A program made the position numbers and the translations under genes. From NCBI RefSeq assembly GCF_015278315.1, contig NZ_JADIJE010000002.1, forward strand, positions 186,001 to 250,000: DNA of 64,000 nt. The letters run 5' to 3'. Origin of the DNA: Microbacterium ureisolvens. GTDB lineage: Bacteria > Actinomycetota > Actinomycetes > Actinomycetales > Microbacteriaceae. A model generated the notes under the pieces. It had not been told where the DNA came from and searched no databases. It saw only the letters and a program-made list of their open reading frames with translations. Positions 17,290-25,932 of the stretch are shown in pieces. How positions within the stretch are numbered: the stretch's first letter is position 1; each line of letters begins with the position of its first letter.

Positions 17290-17504
17290 TGGTCAAGCCC
17301 ACCAAGGTCACCAACTCCATCCGCGCCGTGCGCGAGGCGGCCGGTATGACCCAGGCCGATCTCGCGCGGCGGGTGGGCGTCACCCGGCAGACCCTCATCG
17401 CCATCGAGCAGGGGCGGTACTCGCCGACCCTCGAGCTCGCCTTCCAGCTGGCCCGCGCGTTCGGCGTCGGCCTCGACGACCTCTTCGACTATCCGGAGGC
17501 ATGA
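17289..17504 (+). CDS. Small Xre-family regulator (YozG type)
   Basis: DNA-binding protein of 71 residues made almost only of an Xre-type helix-turn-helix (about 8-62; [31 protein letters not shown] region) and a short end, DDLFDYPEA. The start overlaps the stop of the membrane protein gene, so their amounts are coupled. By analogy with similar pairs it probably represses its own operon by binding the repeated 21-bp sites at 16775 and 16822; this is inference. The next gene starts one base after its stop, so the operon may extend into the oxidoreductase. Confidence 0.88.
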   Translation: MVKPTKVTNSIRAVREAAGMTQADLARRVGVTRQTLIAIEQGRYSPTLELAFQLARAFGVGLDDLFDYPEA

Positions 17505-17505
17505 C

Positions 17506-18561
17506 ATGTCCGACCGCTCCCGCAACGTGCCCGGCACGTTCCGCTCCGACACCATGCCGGCCTGGCGCCAGCATCGGTACGGCGAAGCCGACACCGTCGC
17601 TCTCGAGACGGCTGCCGTCCCCGCGCCCGGACGCGGCGAGGCGCTGCTGCGCCTGCGCGCCACGGGCCTCAACAACGGCGACACCCGGGTCATGCGCGGC
17701 GAGCCGCGTCTCGTCCGGCTCGCCTTCGGCCTGCGCCGCCCGCGTCAGGCAGTCCGAGGAATCGATGCCGCCGGCACCGTCGTCGCGGTGGGCGAGGGCG
17801 TCACCTCCTTCGCCGTCGGTGACGAGGTCGTCGGCGAGCTGCCCGCCGGGGGAGGGCTCGCGCAGTACGCCCTCGCACCCGCCGCCCGTCTCGTGCGGCG
17901 TCCCGCCGACCTGGATCCGGTGGTCGCGGCGGTCTTGCCCGTCGCCGGTGGCACGGCGTGGCAGGCGCTGGAGCTGGCGGGGGTGACGGATGCCGCCGCC
18001 CGGCGTCGCTCCGAGCCGCCCCGCGTGCTGGTGATCGGAGCCGGCGGCGGCGTGGGCACCTTCACGGTGCTGCTGGCCGCACTCCGCGGCGCGCGGGTGT
18101 GGGCGCTGTGCGGGGAGCGCAATCGCGCGCTGGTGGAGAGCCTCGGGGCCGAGCGCGTGTTCGACTACCGGGCGGTGCAGCCCGGTTCGCCGGAACTGCC
18201 CGACGGTGGATTCGATGCGGTGATCGACATCGCCGGCACGGCGCGGCTGCGTGCGCTGCGTGGCCTCGTGCGCGACGGCGGCCGGGTCGCGCTCGTGTCG
18301 GGCGAGGGCGGCCGCCTCCTCGGACCGATCGGCCGGATCATCGCCGCCACCGTGCGGTCGATCGGGTCGAAGCGGCCGCTGCGGCCGCTCGCGGCCACGC
18401 CGAAGACCGAGGTGCTGGAGCGGCTGCTCCAGCTCGCGGCATCCGGTGCCCTCCGGCCGGTGATCGACCGGCGGTACCCCTTCGCCGAGGCCGGCGACGC
18501 GCTCGCCTACGTCGCCGACGGCCACGCCACCGGGAAGGTCGTCGTGCTCGCAGCCCCCTGA
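17506..18561 (+). CDS. MDR-family NAD(P)-dependent oxidoreductase
   Basis: Medium-chain dehydrogenase/reductase of 351 residues, of the zinc-free quinone oxidoreductase type. The N-terminal GroES-like domain (about 30-150) lacks the catalytic and structural zinc cysteines. The Rossmann domain has the dinucleotide motif GAGGGVGTF (about 183-191). It begins one base after the stop of the Xre gene and could be co-transcribed with it; an ATG at 17554 is an alternative start. The substrate cannot be read from sequence. A hairpin at 18601-18617 follows. Confidence 0.82.
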   Translation: MSDRSRNVPGTFRSDTMPAWRQHRYGEADTVALETAAVPAPGRGEALLRLRATGLNNGDTRVMRGEPRLVRLAFGLRRPRQAVRGIDAAGTVVAVGEGVTSFAVGDEVVGELPAGGGLAQYALAPAARLVRRPADLDPVVAAVLPVAGGTAWQALELAGVTDAAARRRSEPPRVLVIGAGGGVGTFTVLLAALRGARVWALCGERNRALVESLGAERVFDYRAVQPGSPELPDGGFDAVIDIAGTARLRALRGLVRDGGRVALVSGEGGRLLGPIGRIIAATVRSIGSKRPLRPLAATPKTEVLERLLQLAASGALRPVIDRRYPFAEAGDALAYVADGHATGKVVVLAAP

Positions 18562-18600
18562 GACCCTGAGAGCGCGCGAACTGTCGGTCCGGAGGCGGAT

Positions 18601-18617
18601 CGCGGAGGGTTTCCGCG
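18601..18617 (+). terminator. Hairpin after the MDR oxidoreductase
   Basis: CGCGGA (18601-18606) pairs with TCCGCG (18612-18617) around a 5-base loop; an outer inverted repeat (GAGAGCGCG near 18568 with CGCGCTCTC near 18614) could form an alternative longer structure. Confidence 0.45.
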
Positions 18618-18789
18618 CTCTCGACCACGCCGCGATGCGGCATCCGCTCGACTGTCCTCCCAGGGGGCGCGCAGCGGTCGTGAGAGAATGATCCTGGCGT
18701 GCCCGGTTGTCCTTCGACAGGCTGAAGAGCCGATGAACGAAGCCGCCGGGCCTCTGGACAGCGTCCGCCGCGCCTTATACAGGAGCAAG

Positions 18790-19698
18790 ATGTCCACGCA
18801 GAACACCGCGCCCGCACCCGCTTCGACGAGCACAGCGACCGAAGAGAACGGCTCAGCGACCGGACCCGGCCGGATCCAGCAGGTCCGCCGCTACCTCATG
18901 TGCCGGCCGGAGCACTTCACGGTCAGCTACACCATCAACCCGTGGATGGAGCCGGCGAACCCGACCGACACGGCCCTGGCGGTGCGCCAGTGGCAGGCGC
19001 TGTACGACACCTATCTCGCGCTGGGGCACGAGGTGCACCTCATCGATCCCATCGAGGGTCTTCCCGACATGGTCTACACGGCCAACGGCGGATTCGTCAT
19101 CGACAACATCGCGTACGGCGCGAAGTTCCGCTTCCAGGAGCGCGTGCCCGAGGGCCCGGCCTTCATGGACTGGTTCCGGGCCAACGGCTTCGAGGTCGCC
19201 GAGCCGGCCGAAGTCAACGAGGGCGAGGGCGACTTCCTCCTCGTCGGCGACACGATCCTCGCCGGCACCGGCTTCCGCTCGACCGGCGACAGCCACCGCG
19301 AGCTCGCCGACGTGTTCGGCAAGGAGGTCGTGAGCCTCACCCTCGTCGACCCGCGGTTCTACCACCTCGACACCGCCATCTCGGTGCTCGACCCCGTTCA
19401 GGGCCCGGGCGGCGTCGAGAAGGCGAACATCGCCTACCTCGAGCACGCGTTCGACGAGCGCAGCCAGGCGATCCTCGCCGAGCGCTACCCCGACGCGATC
19501 CGCGTCGCGGATGCCGACGGCGCGGTCTTCGGGCTCAACTCGTCCAGCGACGGCCTCAACGTCATCATCTCGCCGCGTGCGAAGGGCTTCGAGGCGCAGC
19601 TGCGCGAGCGGGGGTACAACCCGGTGCTCGTCGACCTGTCCGAGCTGCTGCTCGGCGGCGGCGGCATCAAGTGCTGCACGCTCGAGCTGCGGCGCTGA
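18790..19698 (+). CDS. Arginine dihydrolase / dimethylargininase-like hydrolase
   Basis: Guanidine-modifying enzyme of 302 residues, usually annotated as dimethylargininase (DDAH). Visible active-site elements are the PDMVYTANGG motif (Asn99), His192 in FYHLD, and the nucleophile Cys295 or Cys296 in IKCCTLEL. It is followed after 20 bases by ornithine aminotransferase. That pairing, also known in mycobacteria (Rv2323c with rocD), makes a product of ornithine more sensible than citrulline, so arginine dihydrolase (ArgZ-like) activity is likely. The ATG at 18790 follows AGGAG at 18781-18785; an upstream in-frame start at 18688 is less likely. The substrate assignment is inference. Confidence 0.82.
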   Translation: MSTQNTAPAPASTSTATEENGSATGPGRIQQVRRYLMCRPEHFTVSYTINPWMEPANPTDTALAVRQWQALYDTYLALGHEVHLIDPIEGLPDMVYTANGGFVIDNIAYGAKFRFQERVPEGPAFMDWFRANGFEVAEPAEVNEGEGDFLLVGDTILAGTGFRSTGDSHRELADVFGKEVVSLTLVDPRFYHLDTAISVLDPVQGPGGVEKANIAYLEHAFDERSQAILAERYPDAIRVADADGAVFGLNSSSDGLNVIISPRAKGFEAQLRERGYNPVLVDLSELLLGGGGIKCCTLELRR

Positions 19699-19718
19699 CG
19701 AGGCGGAGGAGGAGCATC

Positions 19719-20945
19719 ATGACCGCCACTTCCGCCTCGATCGATGCGGTGATGGGCCAGATCATCGCCGCCGAAGAGGAGCACGTCGCGCACAACTACC
19801 ACCCGCTGCCCGTCGTGATCGCGCGCGGCGAGGGGGCGTGGGTCACAGACGTCGAGGGCAAGCGGTACCTCGACCTGCTGTCGGCTTACTCGGCGCTCAA
19901 CTTCGGCCACGGGCATCCCGCGATCCTCGCCGCCGCGCAGGAGCAGCTGGGCCGGCTCACGCTCACCAGCCGGGCGTACCACAACGACCGGCTCGGCCCG
20001 TTCGCGGCCGCGCTCGCCGAGCTGTGCGGCAAAGACCTCGTCCTGCCGATGAACACCGGCGCCGAGGCGGTCGAGACCGGCATCAAGGTCGCGCGCGCGT
20101 GGGGCTACCGCGTGAAGGGCGTCGCGCCGGACGCCGCGAAAATCGTCGTCGCCCACGGCAACTTCCACGGCCGCACGACCACGATCGTCGGCTTCAGCGA
20201 CGACCCGCAGGCACGTCAGGACTTCGGGCCGTTCACCCCCGGCTTCATCTCGGTGCCCTACGGCGACGCGCGGGTCATCGACGCCGCGATCACCGCCGAC
20301 ACCGTGGCTGTGCTCATCGAGCCGATCCAGGGTGAGGCTGGCGTGGTGGTTCCGCCCGTGGGCTACCTCCGAAAGGTGCGCGAGACCTGCACACGCCGCG
20401 GCGTGCTGCTGATCGCCGACGAGATCCAGTCCGGACTCGGCCGTGTGGGTGAGACGTTCGCGTGCGACCGCGAGGGCGTCGTGCCCGACGTGTACCTGCT
20501 GGGCAAGGCACTCGGCGGCGGAATCCTCCCCGTCTCGGCGGTCGTCGCCGACCGCGACGTGCTGGGCGTCATCCACCCCGGCGAGCACGGCTCGACCTTC
20601 GGCGGCAACCCGCTCGCCGCGGCCGTCGGGCTGCGTGTCGTCGAGATGCTGAAGACCGGCGAGTTCCAGAGCCGCGCGAAGCTCCTCGGCGAGCACCTGG
20701 AGACCAAGCTCCAGGAGCTCGTCGGCCACGGCGTCACCGGCGTGCGCATCGTGGGGCTGTGGGCGGGCATCGACATCGATCCGGCCGTCGGCACCGGTCG
20801 CGAGATCGCCGAGCGTCTCATCGGTCGCGGCGTGCTCGTCAAGGACACGCACGGCCAGACCATCCGCATCGCGCCGCCGCTCGTGGTGCGCGCGACCGAG
20901 CTGGACTGGGCCGTGGAGCAGCTGCGGGTCGTGCTCGCGGGCTGA
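19719..20945 (+). CDS. rocD: Ornithine aminotransferase
   Basis: PLP enzyme of 408 residues that converts ornithine and 2-oxoglutarate to glutamate semialdehyde/pyrroline-5-carboxylate and glutamate. Class III aminotransferase features are clear: the AHGNFHGRT region, the ADEIQSGLGR motif with the cofactor-binding Asp, and the lysine in LLGKALGGG that forms the Schiff base. The ATG at 19719 is preceded by GGAGGAGG. It forms an operon with the arginine hydrolase gene upstream, and its product is the substrate of the second domain of PutA encoded at 4.9-8.7 kb. It converges on the molybdoprotein gene. Confidence 0.93.
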   Translation: MTATSASIDAVMGQIIAAEEEHVAHNYHPLPVVIARGEGAWVTDVEGKRYLDLLSAYSALNFGHGHPAILAAAQEQLGRLTLTSRAYHNDRLGPFAAALAELCGKDLVLPMNTGAEAVETGIKVARAWGYRVKGVAPDAAKIVVAHGNFHGRTTTIVGFSDDPQARQDFGPFTPGFISVPYGDARVIDAAITADTVAVLIEPIQGEAGVVVPPVGYLRKVRETCTRRGVLLIADEIQSGLGRVGETFACDREGVVPDVYLLGKALGGGILPVSAVVADRDVLGVIHPGEHGSTFGGNPLAAAVGLRVVEMLKTGEFQSRAKLLGEHLETKLQELVGHGVTGVRIVGLWAGIDIDPAVGTGREIAERLIGRGVLVKDTHGQTIRIAPPLVVRATELDWAVEQLRVVLAG

Positions 20946-21010
20946 CCCGCGGACACACCTGCCGGCCGGCTCGCGGCTCGGCGCCGGCTTCGCGGCAGCG
21001 CCGCGTTCGC

Positions 21011-23086
21011 TCAGTCGAAGACCGACACCGTGCGCCAGTGCCAGCCGGTCGCGCCGTCGGGGGCGGGAGGAGCGGTCTGCTCCGTCTGCACCTCTCCCGT
21101 CGTGCTCGTCGCACGGCACTGGATCACATGATCGCCTGGGGTCGCGGTCCACGGAAAACTCCACTGCACCCAGGTGTCGTCGGAGATCGCGTCGGCAAGG
21201 GTCGCCGGCATCCACTCGCCTTCGTCGATCCGCACCTCGACGGCCTCGATGCCGACCTGCTGCTGCCACGCGACTCCCGCGATGACGACCTCGCCGGCTT
21301 TGAGTCCCTGCCCGCGCCGCGGCACGTCGATGCGCGACTGCAGCTTGATGGGCCCGCGCTCTGACCAGCCGCGCGTCGTCCAGTAGGCGGTCGCGCGGTC
21401 GAATCGCGTCACCTCGAGGTCGGTCACCCACTTGGTGGCCGAGACGTAGCCATACAGCCCGGGAACGACCAGGCGCGCGGGGAACCCGTGCTCCAGCGGC
21501 AGCGGCTCGCCGTTCATGCCGACGGCGAGGATGGCGTTGCGCGCGTCGGTGAGGGCTTCCAGCGGAGTGGATGCCGTGAACCCGTCGATCGACCGCGACA
21601 GCACCATGTCGGCGTCGGCGTCGGGACGCGCCCGCGCGAGCAGCTCGCGCACCGGATAGCCCAGCCAGCGCGCGTTGCCGATGAGCGTGCCGCCGACCTC
21701 GTTGGACACGCAGGTGAGGGTGGTCCAGGACTCCTCGAGCGGCAGAGCGAGCACGTCGTCCCACGTGAGCACGACCTCGTTCGCGACCATGCCGTGGATG
21801 CGCAGCCGCCAGTCCGCCGGGTCGACCTCGGGCACGATGAGGGCGGTGTCGATGCGGTAGAACCGGTCGTTCGGCGTGACGACGTCGGCGAGCCCCGGAA
21901 GACCCAGTTCCGCACCGGCGGGGACAGCGGATGCCGCGACCGCCGGCACCGGGAGCCGCAGCGCCCGCCGCGCCGCGGCGACACCCGCCGACGCCGTCGA
22001 GCGGATGCTTCCGACCGCCACCGCGAGGATCCCCACCGCCGCGGCGGCTCCGGCCCAGGCGAAGAACGTGCGCCGGCTCGGGCGCTCCGGGCGCTCCGAC
22101 GCCTCCGGGCGGTCGGGGTGGTGCGGGCGGTCCGGGCGGTCGGGGTGGTGCGCGTCGGCGGGGTCGGCGGGGCCGCCGTTCGCGCTCATTCGTTCCCGCG
22201 GATCCGCGGCTGCGGAGATGCCGGGCGACACGCCGGCGGGGGATGCCGCAGCGCGGCGTGTCGCGGCTTCCGTCCGCTCCCGCGGATCCGAGGTTGTGTC
22301 GAGCGACGGGCCCGAGTTGGCGGCATCCGTCCGCTCCTGCGGATCCGAGGTTGTGTCGAGCCACGGGCCCGGGTTGGCGGCTTCCGTCCGCTCCGGGCGG
22401 TCGGGGTGGTCCACGTCGGCGGGGTCGGCGGGGCCGCCGTTCGCGCTCATTCGTTCCCGCGGATCCGCAGCTGCGGAGATGCCGGGCGACACGCCGGCGG
22501 GGGATGCCGCAGCGCGGCGTGTCGCGGCATCCGTCCGCTCCTGCGGATCCGAGGTTGTGTCGAGCGACGGGCCCGGGTTGGCGGCATCCGTCCGCTCGTG
22601 CGGATCCGAGGTCGTGCGGGACGCCGGCGGCACGGCGCGGCGGAGGAGGCGCGCCAGCAGCCACAGGGTGACCGCGCCCGTGGCGCCCGCGACGACCGAC
22701 GGGAGCCACGCGAGAGCGCCGGCGGCCGGTCTCGTCGCGGCGATGACGGCCCCGGCGAGGCCGAATGCCCCCACGACCACCGCGCCCCAGGGCGCGAAGC
22801 GCACCTCGAGCCAGCCGGCGAAGGCGGCGAGCACGAGCATGACCAGCGCGATCCCGGCGACGAGCGCGATCTTGTCGGCGGTGCCGAAGAGTGCGATCGC
22901 GGTGTCTTTCGCCCAGGGTGGGGCGAGGTCGATGAGCGCCGCGCCGATGGCGGCGACCGGGCTCGATGCCGGCGCCACGAAGCCTGCGACCAGCTCTCCG
23001 AGCCCTGCGCCGAGCACCACGGCGGCGATCCCCGCCACCCACGCGAGGGGAGCCGGGATGCCGCGGGCAGAGGCGTTCGCCGCCAT
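21011..23086 (-). CDS. Membrane-anchored sulfite oxidase-like molybdoprotein
   Basis: Molybdopterin oxidoreductase of 691 residues. Order: about four N-terminal membrane helices (residues 10-150); a hydrophilic linker (about 155-330) built of repeats; a Tat-like motif SRRTFF near residue 337 followed by a hydrophobic helix; then a sulfite oxidase-type catalytic domain with the molybdenum-ligand Cys459 (TCVSNEVGG) and a C-terminal dimerisation domain. The catalytic part should be outside the membrane. The physiological substrate is unknown; these proteins often act on sulfoxides or other oxidised sulfur. The ATG at 23086 is chosen because the same frame stays open far upstream only as an antisense shadow of the next gene. 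It converges on rocD. Confidence 0.88.
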   Translation of the reverse strand: MAANASARGIPAPLAWVAGIAAVVLGAGLGELVAGFVAPASSPVAAIGAALIDLAPPWAKDTAIALFGTADKIALVAGIALVMLVLAAFAGWLEVRFAPWGAVVVGAFGLAGAVIAATRPAAGALAWLPSVVAGATGAVTLWLLARLLRRAVPPASRTTSDPHERTDAANPGPSLDTTSDPQERTDAATRRAAASPAGVSPGISAAADPRERMSANGGPADPADVDHPDRPERTEAANPGPWLDTTSDPQERTDAANSGPSLDTTSDPRERTEAATRRAAASPAGVSPGISAAADPRERMSANGGPADPADAHHPDRPDRPHHPDRPEASERPERPSRRTFFAWAGAAAAVGILAVAVGSIRSTASAGVAAARRALRLPVPAVAASAVPAGAELGLPGLADVVTPNDRFYRIDTALIVPEVDPADWRLRIHGMVANEVVLTWDDVLALPLEESWTTLTCVSNEVGGTLIGNARWLGYPVRELLARARPDADADMVLSRSIDGFTASTPLEALTDARNAILAVGMNGEPLPLEHGFPARLVVPGLYGYVSATKWVTDLEVTRFDRATAYWTTRGWSERGPIKLQSRIDVPRRGQGLKAGEVVIAGVAWQQQVGIEAVEVRIDEGEWMPATLADAISDDTWVQWSFPWTATPGDHVIQCRATSTTGEVQTEQTAPPAPDGATGWHWRTVSVFD
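22131..22613 (-). repeat. 261-bp tandem duplication coding the molybdoprotein linker
   Basis: Sequence 22131-22391 is repeated from 22392 to about 22613 with an exact 261-bp (87-codon) offset and few differences. Inside each copy a shorter unit of about 57 bp recurs, giving protein repeats such as TTSDPQERTDAANPGPSLD. All offsets are multiples of three, so the frame is kept. Confidence 0.85.
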
Positions 23087-23158
23087 GCAGCAAGCGTACG
23101 TCGGGGCGGAGGACGGGGGCAGGCGGGCTCGGAAACACGAGCGCAACGAACCCCGCAT

Positions 23159-23164
23159 TAGGCT
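23159..23164 (+). promoter_or_regulatory. -10 box of leaderless ATP-grasp operon
   Basis: TAGGCT (TAnnnT form) ends six bases before the ATG at 23171; there is no ribosome binding site, consistent with a leaderless message. Confidence 0.4.
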
Positions 23165-23170
23165 CTTCGC

Positions 23171-25006
23171 ATGGGTGATCTGTTCGACGGCTACGGCTCC
23201 ACGCTGGCGCCGCGCAAGACGCCCTCGGGGGTACCCGCGTTCGACGAGATGTTCGGGAGCCCGGCGCATCCGGGCGCTCCGGCCGAGTCCCGCGAGGCCT
23301 ATCGAGAGCTCTACCAGGCGCTCGCGCAGATGACCCAGGAGGAGCTGCGCGGCCGCACCGACTCCCTCGCGAGCTCGTACCTCGCGCAGGGCGTGACCTT
23401 CGACTTCGCCGGCGAGGAGCGGCCCTTCCCGCTGGACGCCGTGCCGCGCGTGATCACGTACGACGAGTGGTCGCGCATCGAGGCCGGCGTCAAGCAGCGG
23501 GTCCGAGCGCTGGAGGCCTTCCTCGACGACGCGTACGGGCACCAGTACTGCGTGCGCGACGAGGTGCTGCCAGCGGGGCTCATCGCGTCGAGCCAGTACT
23601 TCTACCGCCAGGCCGCCGGCATCCACTCCGCCAACGGCGTGCGCATCCAGGTGTCGGGCATCGACCTCATCCGCGACGAGCACGGCGAGATGCGCGTGCT
23701 CGAAGACAACGTGCGCGTGCCGTCGGGCGTGAGCTACGTCATCTCGAACCGCCGCGTGATGGCCCAGACCCTGCCCGAGCTCTTCGTCTCGATGCGCGTG
23801 CGCCCGGTCGGTGACTACCCGAACAAGCTGCTCGCGGCGCTGCGCGCCTCGGCGCCCGCCGGCATCGAGGACCCGAACGTCGTGGTGCTCACGCCCGGCG
23901 TGTACAACTCCGCGTACTTCGAGCACACGCTGCTGGCCCGCCTCATGGGCGTCGAGCTCGTCGAGGGCCGCGACCTGCTCTGTATCGGCGGCAAGGTGTT
24001 CATGCGCACCACACGCGGGCCCAAGCGCGTCGACGTCATCTACCGCCGCGTCGACGACGACTTCCTCGACCCGCTGCAGTTCCGTGCCGACTCGATGCTC
24101 GGGGCTCCCGGGCTCATGCTCGCGGCGCGCCTGGGCAACGTCACGATCGCCAACGCGGTCGGCAACGGCGTCGCCGACGACAAGCTGCTCTACACCTACG
24201 TGCCCGACCTCATCCGCTACTACCTGGCGGAGGAGCCGATCCTCAAGAACGTCGACACGTGGCGGCTGGAAGATCCGAACGCCCTCGAGGAGGTGCTCGA
24301 CCGGCTCGACGAGCTCGTGGTGAAGCCCGTCGACGGGTCGGGCGGCAAGGGCCTGGTCGTGGGACCGGATGCCTCGCCCTCGGAGCTCGAGAAGCTCCGC
24401 CAGCGCCTGCTCGCCGACCCCCGCGGCTGGATCGCACAGCCCGTCGTGATGCTGTCGACGATCCCGACGCTCGTGGAGGACGGCATGCGCCCGCGCCATG
24501 CCGACCTCCGGCCCTTCGCGGTCAACGACGGCGAGGACGTCTGGGTGCTCCCCGGAGGCCTCACCCGCGTCGCGCTGCCCGAGGGGCAGCTGGTCGTCAA
24601 CTCGAGCCAGGGCGGCGGCTCGAAGGACACCTGGATCGTGGGCGGCTCCGCGCCGTCGACAGGGGAGTACGGTCCGGGCCGTGTGCCCGAGCTCGTCGCC
24701 GACCAAGCGGCGACCGTGACCGAGGCCATCCCGATCATCTACGACCCGCAGAGCGAGCCCACGCACTCGCCGCAGGACCGCCCCCGCTCGCGCGTCGAGC
24801 AGCAGGAGCAGCAGCAGCAGCAGCAGGCGTCCGCGGTGGCCGGGGCCGAGGCATCCGCTCCTCCCTCATCGCTGAGTCCTCCGTTATCACTGAGTCCTCC
24901 CTCATCACTGAGACGACAGCTGACGGACGAGACATCGGGTGATACCCGGGGTCTCGGCGGCCAGGTGTCGTCTCACGGTCGGGGTGGGGGTGACGGGACA
25001 TGCTGA
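23171..25006 (+). CDS. Circularly permuted ATP-grasp protein
   Basis: Member of the circularly permuted ATP-grasp type 2 family (DUF404/DUF407), 611 residues. The conserved core covers about residues 25-520, with family motifs such as DLIRDEHGEMRVLEDNVR and VVKPVDGSGGKG, the latter an ATP-binding loop. ATP-grasp enzymes join a carboxylate to an amine or thiol; the substrate here is unknown. The last 90 residues are unusual: a Gln-rich run, three 18-bp repeats coding PPSSLS-like units, then a Gly-rich end. The gene overlaps the alpha-E gene by 7 bp, and that gene overlaps a transglutaminase gene, a widely conserved trio thought to make or trim a peptide-like product. Confidence 0.9.
   Translation: MGDLFDGYGSTLAPRKTPSGVPAFDEMFGSPAHPGAPAESREAYRELYQALAQMTQEELRGRTDSLASSYLAQGVTFDFAGEERPFPLDAVPRVITYDEWSRIEAGVKQRVRALEAFLDDAYGHQYCVRDEVLPAGLIASSQYFYRQAAGIHSANGVRIQVSGIDLIRDEHGEMRVLEDNVRVPSGVSYVISNRRVMAQTLPELFVSMRVRPVGDYPNKLLAALRASAPAGIEDPNVVVLTPGVYNSAYFEHTLLARLMGVELVEGRDLLCIGGKVFMRTTRGPKRVDVIYRRVDDDFLDPLQFRADSMLGAPGLMLAARLGNVTIANAVGNGVADDKLLYTYVPDLIRYYLAEEPILKNVDTWRLEDPNALEEVLDRLDELVVKPVDGSGGKGLVVGPDASPSELEKLRQRLLADPRGWIAQPVVMLSTIPTLVEDGMRPRHADLRPFAVNDGEDVWVLPGGLTRVALPEGQLVVNSSQGGGSKDTWIVGGSAPSTGEYGPGRVPELVADQAATVTEAIPIIYDPQSEPTHSPQDRPRSRVEQQEQQQQQQASAVAGAEASAPPSSLSPPLSLSPPSSLRRQLTDETSGDTRGLGGQVSSHGRGGGDGTC
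24800..24826 (+). repeat. CAG triplet tract coding glutamine
   Basis: Nine codons, (CAG)2 GAG (CAG)6, encode a Gln run in the tail of the ATP-grasp protein. Trinucleotide tracts of this kind are prone to length change by slippage without loss of frame. Confidence 0.85.
24859..24912 (+). repeat. Three 18-bp tandem repeats in the ATP-grasp tail
   Basis: Units at 24859-24876, 24877-24894 and 24895-24912 follow the pattern TCCTCCnTnATCnCTGAG. They stay in frame and lie within 50 bp of the CAG tract, marking this tail as a fast-changing segment. Confidence 0.85.
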
Positions 25007-25932
25007 GCCGAATCGCCGAGAGCCTGTTCTGGATCGGGCGGTACATCGAGCGCTCGGACGGCACCGCGCGCATCCTCGACGTGCATCTGCAGCTGCTCCT
25101 CGAGGATCCCTGGATCGACGAGGACACCGCGTGCCGCTCGCTCCTGAGCGTCATGGGCTCGCTCCCGCCCGAGGGCGTGGACCAGGTGCGCCGCGAGGAC
25201 GTGCTGGCCCGGCTCGCGGTCGACCGCATGAACCCGTCGAGCATCGCCTACGCGCTCACCGCGGCCCGCGAGAACGCCCGCCGTGCCCGCGAGATCGTCT
25301 CGACGGAGCTGTGGGAGACGCTCAACACCACGAGCGCACGGATGCCGCGGCGCCTCCAGAACGACCGCGTGCACGAGTTCTTCCAGTGGGTGCGCGAGCG
25401 CGCCGCGCTGGCGATCGGCATCGTCGACTCGTCCACCAGTCGCGACGAGGCCTGGCAGTTCTTCACGCTCGGGCGCAGCATCGAGCGCACCGACATGACC
25501 GCACGCCTGCTGGCGACGAGGTCGCTGACTGAGGCATCCGGCCCGTCGTGGACGACCATCCTCCGCTCGTGCGGCGCCTACGAAGCCTACCTGCGCACCT
25601 ACCGCGGCATGCCCAGCGCCCGCAACGCCGCGGAGTTCCTGCTGCTCGACCGGCTCTTCCCGCGCTCGATCATCTACTCGATCCAGCGCGCCGAGGAGTG
25701 CATGAGCGCCATCGATCCGCGCGCCGACCGCGTCGGCCACTCCAACACCGTGCTCCGCGCGCTCGGCCAGATCCGCAACGACCTCGAGTACCGGCCGATC
25801 TCCGAGATCCTCGGCGAGCTGCCGACGCACATGGACCGCGTGCAGAAGGTGACGCGCGAGGCGTCCGAAGCCATCCGCGGCCGGTTCTTCCCGACGCAGG
25901 CCGAGCCCAGCTGGATCGGAGAGATCTCATGA
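25000..25932 (+). CDS. Alpha-E domain protein (DUF403)
   Basis: All-helical protein of 310 residues matching the alpha-E (DUF403) family, starting with the typical MLSRIAESLFWIGRYIERSD. The family carries no known catalytic motif and is nearly always encoded with circularly permuted ATP-grasp and transglutaminase proteins, so it is thought to act in the same complex or pathway. Its start overlaps the preceding stop by 7 bp and its stop overlaps the next start (ATGA), so the three proteins are translationally coupled. Confidence 0.92.
   Translation: MLSRIAESLFWIGRYIERSDGTARILDVHLQLLLEDPWIDEDTACRSLLSVMGSLPPEGVDQVRREDVLARLAVDRMNPSSIAYALTAARENARRAREIVSTELWETLNTTSARMPRRLQNDRVHEFFQWVRERAALAIGIVDSSTSRDEAWQFFTLGRSIERTDMTARLLATRSLTEASGPSWTTILRSCGAYEAYLRTYRGMPSARNAAEFLLLDRLFPRSIIYSIQRAEECMSAIDPRADRVGHSNTVLRALGQIRNDLEYRPISEILGELPTHMDRVQKVTREASEAIRGRFFPTQAEPSWIGEIS

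Noticed and set aside
22131..22613. CRISPR-like array
   Set aside because: Repeats are long, adjoining, in frame and without unique spacers; they encode the protein linker.
19485..23138. Long minus-strand frame covering rocD and the molybdoprotein region
   Set aside because: The frame does not encode the molybdoprotein domains, which lie in another minus frame, and rocD is certain on the plus strand.
21011..24766. Extension of the molybdoprotein frame to 1251 residues
   Set aside because: The added N-terminal part is antisense to the ATP-grasp gene and of low-complexity composition; the membrane domain starts naturally at the ATG at 23086.
24800..24912. Phase-variable switch
   Set aside because: The repeat units are multiples of three bases, so length change alters the tail but does not turn the gene off.
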